This document shows positions 1 through 12,700 of a stretch of DNA of 64,000 nt, one piece after another. A program made the translations under genes and the position numbers. The stretch's first letter is position 1. Each line of letters opens with the position of its first letter. This stretch comes from Labia minor (lineage: Eukaryota > Arthropoda > Insecta > Dermaptera > Spongiphoridae). Below the pieces are notes generated by a model, which worked only from the letters and a program-made list of their open reading frames with translations, was not told the DNA's origin and ran no database searches. The stretch spans positions 32,877,398 to 32,941,397 of the forward strand of contig OY720347.1 in assembly GCA_963082975.1 (NCBI GenBank), written 5' to 3'.

Positions 1-272
1 AACCGTCACAAAATTGAAAAAAAATAATGAATTTAAAAATATATTGTAAAAAAGTATCGAATTAGTTCGAAATAAGATATTTTTTTAATTGTACATATAG
101 ATGAATTATTCCAAGAAAGTGTTTCTTTAAGGAATTTATATTTCTTTGTTAAAGGGAAAAAACATCATTCAATATGTCTGCCAAAGTAAATTAACGTTGG
201 CATCATATTATTAAATTAACTAAATATCAAAAGGATTCAATGAACCAGAATGAAATTGAGACAGCCACTTAC
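1..272 (-). other. Start of intron 7 of ARHGAP-like gene
   Basis: Follows the donor at 267-272 and is AT-rich to the window edge. Nothing else is seen. Confidence 0.6.
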
Positions 273-342
273 CTTTGACGGATTTTGAGCGAGCGGCTCG
301 ATTATGCTTGACGTTTGGACTGCCTTCTTGACGATTGGTGGG
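273..342 (-). CDS. Exon 7 of ARHGAP-like gene: post-PH basic segment
   Basis: 70 bp, entering in phase 0 after acceptor TTTTTTAG and leaving one base into a codon at donor GTCAAAG|GTAAGT. The 23 full codons read PTNRQEGSPNVKHNR, then AARSKSVK. In ARHGAP12/15/27 a basic, serine-rich stretch with an SKS-type motif lies between the PH and RhoGAP domains, which fits this position. The exon is small and carries no domain, so the assignment rests on phase, splice signals, composition and order. The RhoGAP-coding exons would follow at coordinates below 1. Confidence 0.72.
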
Positions 343-3300
343 CTAAAAAAAACAACTTAATGAGTATTTAAGAAAAAAATAATTTCTTAATATACGTTTT
401 TATTTCAATTTCTAATGATTATTTTTTTGTTAAGCTAATGATTTAAAGTTAAATAATTTCGTTTTAGGATCTTCGAATAAGTATCTCCCCCCTGATTATA
501 TGAATCATTAAAATATGAAAATAAAAATATGTAATTATCTAAATCAACCCTGCCGATTAATAGTAATTCAAAAATATTTAAAACATAAACATAAAAAGAT
601 ACAATTTTATATTTAAGAGAACACCTAATTTATTTCTTAAAAATTAGAGTTAAAGGGATTCCAAAGAAATTTCATTATCAAGAAAATAGATGAGAAGCAA
701 GAAGTTGGGTGATAATTAGTTAGATTATTTACAATAAAAAACATTCCAAAATATTAATTAAATAAAAACTTTTAAAGTGGAGTAGAGATGTTATATGATC
801 ATTACATCATTCTCTCAATCTTTATCTTGATTTTCTTGATGAAGGGCTCTATTTTTATTTAAAATAGCTTTCCAATGATTGCTCACGTAGGCTATGTGGA
901 CCTCGAACTCATTGACGCCAACTAGAGAGAGATTCCATTGCTAAGGACCACTCCACAGAGTGTCCTCCAGACTGCAAGGCGTCTATATTATATTAATTAG
1001 GGTAGTTATTATTTTATAGGAAATAAATGAAAAGTTAAATGGTATCCCAATTGTAATAAGTTGACATGTGGCCAGGTCCGAACCAACCAACGGTTTGTAG
1101 TAAATTTCCAACTACAGAAACAATTTCAAATAATTTTAATATATCTATTAATGTAATAAAAAACAGATATGGATATAACATAAATATTTTTAATTTTATT
1201 TTATTTAGAATATATATGTAAGACTAGGCTGTGACGTCATGAATGGTTGGATGACGTCGTATAATTTTAAATTAAGAAACTAAAAGTTGATCAATTCATC
1301 ATACTGATGCATTAAGTAAATACACCAAATTTCATCAAAATCCGTTAAGCCGTTCAAGCTGTACCCATTTATACGGACGGACGGACAGACATCATGCTAA
1401 AAATACTTTTTTCTGTTAACAAAATGGATGATTCGTGGAGATATGTAAAAATCTCCACATGTGAAATTTGGTATGAAAACAATACCTCCCTTACTATCGT
1501 CGGTCGGTAAAAATTATATTGTAATTTATTAGAATATAAATACCTTAGAAGAATTGAAACTTTTGTATTTCCTCACTATATGAACTTGGACAAAGAACTG
1601 GTTAATCTTCTATAAATAAACAAACCACGAAATAGAAACGAGTGTAACAATGAACTTTGAAGTTTCATTAAACGAAATTCTTTTTTATTTATTTATTTTT
1701 ATTGTATGTTATTCCCTTCTGAATGATCAAAAACTGAACTTAAATAAATAAATTCTAATAGTTACAAAGGTGCAGATCGTAAAATAGGACAAAGAAGGGA
1801 AATATTATAAAATGGAGGGAGGGATATTTTAGAATTAGAAAATAATATAAATTACAAACTTTAATAACTCACAAATAAATTTAGATGTATAAAATAATAA
1901 ATTATTTTTTTTTCTTATAAATTTGAAAATTCATGTTTAATTATATACTTTAAAAGGATAAATTGAAAAGATATTAATATGATATTAAATTTGAAAATTG
2001 CAAATCTGATCTTATTGTCTATTATAAATTATATAACACTAGTATTAATAAAGTTTTCTATTGTTAAGCTAGAGAATAGTGTGACAGAGGGAAAGTGATT
2101 TCTTTTTGTTTGTTAATCTTGTCAAGTAGTCTGTCTAATCTTGATCAGACAATACATTACATCCAAAAAGAAGAAACCTTTGAAGTCTTAAAGAAGAGGG
2201 TTGGATATCTTATCATCTCTATTACAACAGGGGTTCTTTTATTTTTGATAAATTATATAGAAATAATTGCATTCAAAGAAAAATATTGATTATTCTAATG
2301 CTTTTTAAACTAAATTAATATTTTTCGAAAAAAGGGCATATAAAAAACATTTCACAAATTCATTATATTTATAAAATTAATAAATCTTCTGAATATAAAA
2401 ATATATTTTATAAAACTAAAACTAAACTAAATAAAATTAATAATAATTGAAATTAATAAACTAGGTAAAAGTTTTAATTGTTTTATTTATTTGCTTTTTT
2501 GTGCATTTCGGTTATTACATCAATATCAGAAGTTTTGGTTAATTTTAAAGATATAAAGCAAACAAATAAATTTTATGTTTAAATTTAATTATTCATATTT
2601 TTTAAAAATTTAGTTTTGGCTTTTATAAAATAATATATATTATATAAATAATAAAATTATATAATAACAATATATATTAATATTTTTAATTTTTAAATTT
2701 TTATTTAAAAGTATAAGTAAATGATAAATAAATGCATATTTTTATTTTTAAAATTGGAATGAAAAATGAAATAAAAACTTTTTATTGAACATTAGTAAAA
2801 TCCCTTTCAGCTGCCTGTCAACAGGGGCTTTCAATAAAAATTCGAAATATAAAGTAAATGGAAAGTTGACTTGAAAGTCCTCTTGATCCCGGGTAAAATA
2901 AATCTTTAAATATAGATCAATTTACATATGTTTTTCATCATAAAAGAATTCGTGATTAATCCATTTATATTTTCTTTTAATGAATTCAATCATCTTATGG
3001 GAATATTTTTAATTTACAATATTAAATTAGACAATTGATGTTTTTTGTACATGTTCGTTATCACACATTTTATAATATTTTAAAAATATAGGTATTGATA
3101 TGCCTGTAGAAATATAACCCATTTATTGTATTATTATATATATATAATAAAATTAACCCTTGTTCTAAATAAATACTAGCAATTTCATGTTTTGTAAATA
3201 TGTATAACACGATTTTATGCAATTTATTGTTAAAACCTTATTTTTTAATTAGCTAATATTTGTTTAAAATATAAGTAAATTAAATTTTTGAAAATTAAAA

Positions 3301-6300
3301 AATTGTAAATATTAGAGGGGAATTCTAGTTAATCTAATATTCATTTTAAAAAAGTTTAAAAACATGTTCTCTTTTATTTTTTGTTCAAATGACTATTATT
3401 CTCCTGAAAAAAGTATAAAAAACTTGGGACTGTTATAATCCTGGGAGAAATTTTTAATATGTAGAAAAAGATTTGTGCCTTTTTTATTAACTTTACAGAG
3501 CTCCATTCGTATCCCAATAATATTTTTCCTTTAATATTATATGTAGGGAAATAATATATTTAAAAAAAATCAATTTATTCTTATTTGCTCGAACTCTCAA
3601 TTGATATAATAATATAAATATTTATGTATTAAATATTAGATGATTGTATAAATTCGTGTCAAATTTTCAAAACTGCATAATAGAAATCTTTAGTTATTAT
3701 TTGTTTTAGTTTTTAGTGTGTACTTGCACTATCTATTATTTTAGTGCCAAGCAAACTTTCATTTAAGTAAAATTTATAATAATAGAATGAAAAGGTGCAT
3801 TTGCGACATCTAATGATGTACGAGCTTAGAAAAGGAGTACGTGTTGAAACTGCACAAACAAACATGCTAAGTGTGGACATTGCTCCTCCTCTTTGAATGG
3901 TTAAAAGAAAGATTGTCAGATTTCTAAATGAAAATTTCAACTTGGGAGATCGTCCCTCTCTGTGGACGAGCTTCTGACATTGACGACATTATTTGTGTCT
4001 CGGTGGAGGAAAGTAACGGAATTGAGAAGATTCTGGAGAAACTGGATATTGATCATTCAAACGCTATTTCATCATTTATAAAAACCTTGGATTCGATACC
4101 AAGCTCGATACTTGGTTGTCGTATCTCTTGACTGAGATGAATAAGCTGGAATAGCCACCTTTCTCCTCTCCCACAACATCCATAGCCCTTTCTTAGATCA
4201 ACTAGTGACAGGCGATAATAAGCGGATACAGATAATGACAGGTGATGGTGGAGAACCCTAAAGCAGGCCTAAATCTAAAACTACATCACGAACTTTTTAT
4301 TAAAAAAACTCAATAACCATTTTCCAAAATAAAATCGCAAAACTTGTTGATCGTAGACACACCATTAATTATCAAATCGAAGGGAGATTATAGAATTGAT
4401 TAATCAAATTATAGAAATCAGTCTGTTATGTAGTAGAAAATGAAGTTAAGAAATACAAATCACTTATCTTTGTATTCACCAAATGTCTACGTAACGACCT
4501 ATGATCAAGGCTCTCTTTATTATTATTTTGATATTGTTAATGATATTTTAGCATTATCGCTCCACATAGGGAACAATAATAACACAATATCCTGAAAAGG
4601 ATCCTGAATATAGATCGAAATGTAAACATTTGGTGAAAATAATTAATTTTTCTTTCGGATCATCGCCCTCTTTCCCTTTAGTGAATATAATCATGATATT
4701 TTGAGTATTTCAGTTTATTGAAATTTCAATTTGACCAAATTTTAAAAAAATATATCAAGAACGAAGAATTATATATATATTTATGAATGTACAGGAGGAT
4801 CTATGGTTTTTATTTACAGATTAATTTTTCACCAATGAGTATGAAGGGAGGTATTTCTTTTTTCCCGAGTTCATGAGTATTTAACAGACAGAAAATCTTT
4901 TGTTTAATTTATAAATGAGTGAATAAAATTCATCAATAGAGTATATGAAAATATATATTTGTATTTAAACGAAAACAAATTTTAATAAACTGAATTCTAT
5001 ACTGTTTATTGAAAGGATTTCTTTTTAAAAAAAAAACGATTCTTTTTTTCAATGGTTAGATTGAATGACGTTCATAGAAGTTGAAATTAAATAAAAAGAC
5101 TCATAAACAAAACAATACGTAAGAAAAATTCAAATAATGCTAATTATTTATAGAGAGGGAATCTCTTGGGAGTTTACTTGAAGTATTCTTATTAATAATT
5201 ATTTTTTTATTATTATTAATTGAACAAAAATATTAAAGTGAAAATAAGCTATTAAATTAAATGGGCCTTTTGATAGAATTAAAAGTAAATAAATATATAA
5301 TGAAGTATTCGTCATGAAAACTTGATAATCATAATTGAAATAAAATAATTTATTAATTGATGAAATCAACGCTCATTTTTTAAATTATTTAATTTTAATT
5401 TATTAATACCTTATAAGTAATTGTCTTCCATTATTTAATTAATTTTTTGGTAAAAGGCCAAACTATTTCTAGTGAAGTATATAACATATACTAAAATTTT
5501 ATTATTTCATATACATTATATTTAAGTATTTATTTCATTTTGAAATAAATATATAAAAGTAATTGAAAACAAAGTAACAGATAGAAAGTTTTTATTTTCA
5601 TACGTTCAAAATGTTTTCTATTTTTCAACAAATGTCGATTGTTTTTTTCCATTTGATAAAAAGGAATATTTTTTTTATAATACAATAAAATATCGTCTTC
5701 CCCTATTTGAACAATTTCATATCTCATTGAATGAAAAATAGATATCCTTTATTTATATATTCAAAAAATGTCAGTAAAATATATTCTTTTAAATATTATA
5801 TTTTTCGTCTTATCATCTAGTTATCATTATTTACTTGACAAAAATGATTGACTGTTATAAATTTTATTTGTAATAATATATCTTCATTTTCGCATGAATA
5901 AAGCCTTTACAATAATGTAATTTCCTGTTTATAAAAACAAGTATCCTTTTTTTATTACATTGAGAATAAAATATTTTTTGAGAAAAATATAAATTATGAT
6001 TGTTTATTAATTATTTATTATTATTTTAAAAAATAATATTATAATAAAATATTATTAATCAAGTCAATATATAAATATCTTTCAATGTAAATATAAGTAT
6101 TATTAGTTATTTCTACTTATTCTTCATTAACAAAAAAACAAAAAAAAAAAATTGGTTAATTTCTTTAATTTCTTCCTTTAAATTATTTATCTATTTTTTA
6201 ATGTTTTCTTATTTATCCTTTTTACTATCTCGCCAGAGGTAGTAGTGCGATCACGAAAATTTTGAATGTCGAGATTTTGATGTCTTTATATGTTTTGAAG

Positions 6301-9300
6301 GTCCCTGAGTCATTTTCACTAATTGCAAGGTTGAGAAAAATGTCTGTATGTGTGTGTGGGCATTATTCAAAATTCGTAGTTTTCTATCAACTTTTTAGAA
6401 ATGTAGCTCATTGTGACACGGTGTCATCAACAAAGAGCCAAACACGCGGTGGTTTAATCTATATATATAAAGGAGACTGTTTGTATGTATGTATGTAATT
6501 CGTTTTTTTTGCTGTCATAGTTTAATATGTTAAAATGTAAGTTATTTACATTTTAACATAAAATAGAAAATATATTATTTAAGGATTAAAGAATAAAAAT
6601 AGAAAGTAAATTAGTGAATATTTTAAAAATTAGACAATTTGTGGAAATTGAAATAACTAAGAAATGAGAGGTGGAGGGGATGAGGAGAGAGGTGAGAGTG
6701 TGTGTGAGCGGGAGAGAGAGAGATTTAAAGTTTATATATAGTTCTCCGTGTTGTTCATTCAAGAGCCAGGCGTGGCCCACTGACTGGCGGACTCATTTTA
6801 CACAATGTATATAACTAGCAATCAAAGAATTATTATAAATTTTAACTTTTTATTTTAAATTCTAATATTCAAATATCATTTCAATTAAATAATTTATTCT
6901 AAAAGTTCTCATTTTAATTAATATAATAAAATATTTAAATCATATTTAACTTAAATTATTTTGTATTTATTCTTTCCATATTTGAATAGGTACTTCTTTT
7001 ATTTTAAGGGAGGGAATTAACTATGATCTAAAAAAATTAATAAATGAACTTAATAATAAAAAATCAAATAAATCCATTAATTTAAATTAATACTATTAAT
7101 GAATGTATATATTGTTAATTTATCTTTAGTTTTATCAATACTTTTATACCGTTAATTTTTATAAATTAATTTTTATAAATTGTCTCAAGTCTCTAACTTT
7201 GCATTTTCTCTAATTTTATTATAATTAAAAATATTCAATAAAAATCAAGCAATGAAATTAAAATATCAAAATGAAATGATCAAGAAATATTATACTCTAT
7301 TATAACATATACAATACTTATAACTATAGGCGGAGGAAATATTAGACGATATCATTGCGGGTTCATGCCAAATCGATCAACATTAATTAAGATATTTTCA
7401 TTATGACAGATATTAAAAAAACCGCGAATTCAATATCTCTGTTCACTAATTATTTGTAGACTTTAGTAAAACCTACGCATGACTCAATAGATCCGGATAA
7501 ACTTTTTCAAATTTTGATCTTAAAATTTATCTTGAAGGTAGTAAAGAAAGAGTAAGATGTGGAAATCAATTGTAAAATATTAGGTGACCCAGACGACTTA
7601 AATATAATAGGAGATTCGGCAATTGCAATTACAGATAGCGAGGAAAAATTAATCGAGGTAGGAAAAGAGATGAGGTTTGAAATTAATAATGATAAATAAA
7701 TATATTTAGAAACAAACAGGAGCAGTATTAACATACAAAATGTAGAATTTGAATATGTAGAAAAATTGAATGTAATCACGAAGGATAATAATATTTGAGA
7801 AGAATTTAAATCGAAGTTGCAATCGGAAAACGCCTGTTATCATGCAGTAAAGAGGCTTATCTCATCAAAATTATTATAAAAGGGAATGAAAATTAAAATA
7901 TATAAAACAATTATTTTGTCTGTTGTATTATATGAGTGTTAGACATGGTCTATGATCTTTGGAGATGAGAGTGGATTCAGAGAATAGGATTCTCCCCAGC
8001 ATTTATGGGCCAAAGAAAGATGAGTACATCAGGGAATGACGTACGAGAGATGGAACAGAGGCTCAGGATAAGGACACTTGGAGAAATGTGGTTGTAGCTG
8101 CCAAGAACTTTCGAGTACCGTTGAGCCACGCATGGTCTATGACCCTGGGAGATGAGAGTAGATTCAGATTATTCTTTCCAGCATTTATTGGCCAAAGAAA
8201 GATGAGGTCACCGGGGACACTTGGAGAAATGTGGTTGTAGCTGCCAAGAACTTTCGAGTAGATAGATATAACATATTCAATAATAATATATATAATTAAT
8301 TTACTAAATAAATTAAAATATATTTTAAATAATCACACAATAAGAAATGAATGTTTTATGTTATACATTGTTTGAAACAAAATGGATGAAAACCTTTTAC
8401 TACTTTCAACCAAATACTATGTACCACTCGGGGGTACAGGGGGCGGAGCCCCCGTCTAGATGTGAAGAGCGACGAAGGAGCTCTGAGCAGCTAGTATATC
8501 CTATTTATTAATTATAATTTATAATTAATTAAATTTAAATATAATATATATTAATTAATCCAATTCAAATGTGCGAGATAGTCGAGTGGAGACATATAAT
8601 GTTTAGAAATTTACATTCGTTTTTTCCCTTCTTTTGAAAATTCAAAATACATCGTTCGGTATTTTAAAAAATAAATATTTAATGTCTTTCACATTCATTT
8701 TTAGACTTGACTAGATTTTTTAATATACCACAATATGTTTTCCTAAAAAAAGTCCTTTTATTAAAAAATAATGTTAATATTTTTTTTAAATTGATTAATA
8801 AATAAATTTTCCACAGATCATTGATCTTGGCAATAATTATCAAATTTATGCTGTCCAATTCAAACTCACTACCAATTGAATCATGTTTTGATTTTGATAC
8901 TCTTGTTTTTATTTAGTATTTCTTGTTAATTAATGGTTAATCTGTTAATTAAATAAAAAACATAACATTTTAAATTAATTTGTCTGATTGTGTAACATCA
9001 ATATATTGATTTTTAATTTTCAAATTTAGAAATAAATATATATTTTATATTGAGAATATATAATCTATGGAACTCGAAAGATCTTGGCCGCAGGAACCGC
9101 ATTTATCCAAGGGACCCTATCCAGAGCTACAACCATCCAACTCCTACCCTCTCCTATCTCTATCACGTCCCTTCCTACATTGTCCACCCACCTGGTCCTT
9201 GTTCAGCGGACGTTTGCATAGAGGTCATGCAATTCCTCGATATGCAATCTCCGCCATTTCCTGGTGACCTCATCTTTCTTTGGTCCATAAATTCTGCAAA

Positions 9301-9748
9301 GAATTGTATTATCAAATATTCTGAATCTACTCTCGTCTCCCAGGGTCATAAAGTATACCCCACACCCACATAACACAACCAGTAAAATAATTGTTTTAAT
9401 ATATAATGCTAAAATAACATAATATTTTAAAAATTTAAAAATATCAAAATTGGTACTACCCTACTTAATAGTTGGGAATTTAAAAGGATAATTTTTTTAT
9501 TCGTTTTTTAAAGTGATCGCTTATAATTTAGAGACAACAACTCAACTAGAGTTAGAATCAATACAAGGCAAATAATAGTCGAACCAATGTGAAGTAGTGA
9601 ATGCCTTCATTAAGTTAATTTACCTTCTAACTATGACATGTGAAAACAATAATTTAGGTTTGTTGCTAAAAACAGACATTTCCAGTAAAATGCTAAAATC
9701 TGATTTTTATAACTTATCTTGTTTTACTAGTAAAAATTGTATATTTGC

Positions 9749-9788
<40 letters not shown>

Positions 9789-12700
9789 ATATTTTTGATA
9801 TATATTATTGTGCTAAGAATTTTTTAAAATTCACACAAAAGGTAAAAATTTCAGCCAATTAAAAATTTTATATTCATTGTGTCGAAGATGTATTCTCATA
9901 ATTGAGATAAGAGGCTTGAAATAACCAAAATTACAAAAAAAAAAAAAAAATAAAGAAATTGATTGATATTTTCTATACACAAATAGTAACAGAAGTGAGA
10001 TTATATTACATTAAAGTACCGAGAGGCAAATCAGGAACTAATTAATTATTTTAAGAAATTATTAACATATATTTTTAAAGGAATGAACATCACAATAAAA
10101 TTCATTTTAAATTAAATTTAAAATGTATCTGAACCATGTTTTAAACATTTTATTTAATATTAATGTATTTTACTTTTATTCATTCAAACATATAAATAAA
10201 AGAACAATTTGAATAAAAAAAACAACCCCGTAAGACTTCTCATCGTTACTGTCAGAATGCGCATAAAGCATAAATAAAAAGTTGTCTGAGAGTTTTATTC
10301 AAATATTGTATATTTGATTTTTTTTATGTGTTTAGTAATAAAAAAAGTAAAGAATAAAAAATAAACATAATAAAATTAATACCATATCATGCGTCTAAAA
10401 TAAACACTAAATGAAATATGGTGAGTTTAACTTTTGTTTAGTGTTCAAATTAATGAAATAAATGATTTCAATTAGTTTAATGAAATATCAGTTCTCAAAT
10501 GAGAAAATACCAATATTGAAAACTTTTAAACATATTACATTCTGACAATTTATTAACACGTGTTATATATATTACAAATTTAGTACTGTTTTGTTATTAG
10601 CTTATTTAAAAATAATAAAAGTTTAATTAAGAATTTAATCTGCTTAGAGGTTTTATTTTTGTTAGAATTTATATGAAAATAAAATGTGGTTTTATTGTTC
10701 AGTATAATATCGAAAGGTAGAAAGAGAGAGAGAGAGAGAGAGAGAGGGAGATATATTCATAGGTTGAACACTCTTTCAATGGGTTACCAATTACATTTCT
10801 TTTGCAATGGAGTAAAATTGGAAAATCATGCAAAATGTGAATAAATTCAGGAATAATAAATTGTTAATTGGAAATTGCTAGAGAACCTTTGTTAAGTAGC
10901 CTCTTTTGAGATTTGATTTAATTCCAATAAATCAATAGAAAACCTCTGAATATGTATAACACTACTAAAAGGCCTTTTTAGAAAATTCATAACACTTTTT
11001 TTGTTTTGCTATTTTGAGATAAATATTTTTAAATATTTATAATAAAGGAAATATTTTATTTTTCGATAAGAGTGTAAATTATTTATTAATTGAATTTTAA
11101 TTTGAATATTTTTAAACAAAATCCCTGAAAAAAACACAAGTAAGCACATTTTATTATTAGTATTAAATATTCACTCCATTAAGAGTGATATTAAAATTAA
11201 TATTAATTTGGATTTAAATTACAAAAACCAGAATTACAAAAATTATGGGCTTAACGAAAATTAAGAAAAATGAGCATCAATAAAATATGCAATTTAATTA
11301 AATTAGATATTTTTTATGAATAAAAACAAATAACAAATATATCAAAATATTTATTTTGTTTCTTTAATTGAAATAATATTTCTCTAATGCAAAGAGGGAG
11401 GGGAGGGTAAAATATCACTTTATATACCTACATAATTATATTTAAAAAGTTAATAGAGCACTGGATAAAGGAAGAACAAGCCGGGCGGCTGCCCGAGCGC
11501 CAAATTTTGAAGGGCGCCGATATCTAAATAATATATTTTTTTACATTCATTATTTAAAAGATAATTTGTATGAAAGGGCGTCAAATATTGTTTTGCCTGG
11601 GGCACTCAAAATACTAGAACCGTCCCTGAATTTAAGTATACAAAGTGCAGGGCCGCGACGTGGGTGCAAAGCGCCCGTGTACAAATTTTTAAAAAGCGCC
11701 CCCTTTATCAATAGAACAATAAAAGCTTACCACTTAATTGCTATTGGCACTAATTTACACTTTTATGCACAATGCTCTAATTCACAGTTTGAATATTTCT
11801 AAATAAATTAATAAATTTAAAAATATAGTCAGAATACATAAAATAAAAAAGAATGGTCAGTTTGGCGCCCCCTACACCAGGCGCCCGTGGGCAGCGCCCA
11901 CCTTGCACACGTGCACGCCGCGGCCCTGACAAAGTGTAATATGAAAATGAAAAGTACTATAAATTGGTGATAAATAAATAAATATCATAAGTAATATAGA
12001 TGTTATCGGTCGTAAATTAGCTAAGTAAGTTGTTAAAGTTATAATCTTATTAATTAAAATTTTAAAAATATTGCTCTAAAATATACATTGAAAGAATTCT
12101 AATGTTAATTAAATGTATTTTATTATTACCTAAAAAAATAATATTAATCAATATTATAAACTATTATTCTAGAACTTAGAATTACTATTTCAATTGTCGA
12201 GTTCAGATGTCGCTTTGATTCGGTAAGCTTCACTGGTAAATGACTTTGTAATTTGTGCCAGATGTTTATTGTTTCATAGAACATAGAACATTTCTGTGAT
12301 CTTCTCTAATAATTTATCTAATGTCAGATAAATTTTATAAGTATTAATCATTATACTGAAATAATAATTAATTTTCTAAGTAATTTATCAAAATAATTTT
12401 TACATTGATTATCCAATTAATAGTAAATCTAGTTCCATAGCAATACTGGCATGTTAACAATTTGATCTTGTAATCTTTAATATTTATGTTCTTTACATTT
12501 TAAAAATTTTTTTGAAGGATTTTGAGATCTTCCCAATTTTTTCAGGATTGCGGCTCCCTAAATAATCGGATTTTTTCCGAGGCTCCCTTAATACATCAGA
12601 TTTTTTTTATGAATTTTTTAACTTCTTAAAAAATTGGAAAACTTTCCTTTTTTAAAAGCGATTACTCATTTAACAGCGAAAAATTCAAAAGCTTACAAGA

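Larger units (their letters stand above)
6457..8505 (+). mobile_element. Helentron-like element carrying decayed reverse transcriptase, copy 1
   Basis: Head ATCTATATATATAAAGGAGA then GTATGTATGTATG, as at 52429. The tail at 8400-8500 has TGTACCACTCGGGGG, the hairpin GGGGGC-GGA-GCCCCC, and GCAGCTAGTATA. The segment 6731-7897 is nearly identical to 52685-53843. The cargo is a broken non-LTR reverse transcriptase rather than a recognisable Rep/helicase, so this is non-autonomous. Calling it a single element from head to tail is inference. Confidence 0.5.

Noticed and set aside
7507..7779. 90-codon minus-strand frame (similar one at 53531-53725)
   Set aside because: Antisense of the decayed reverse transcriptase, which reads sensibly on the plus strand.
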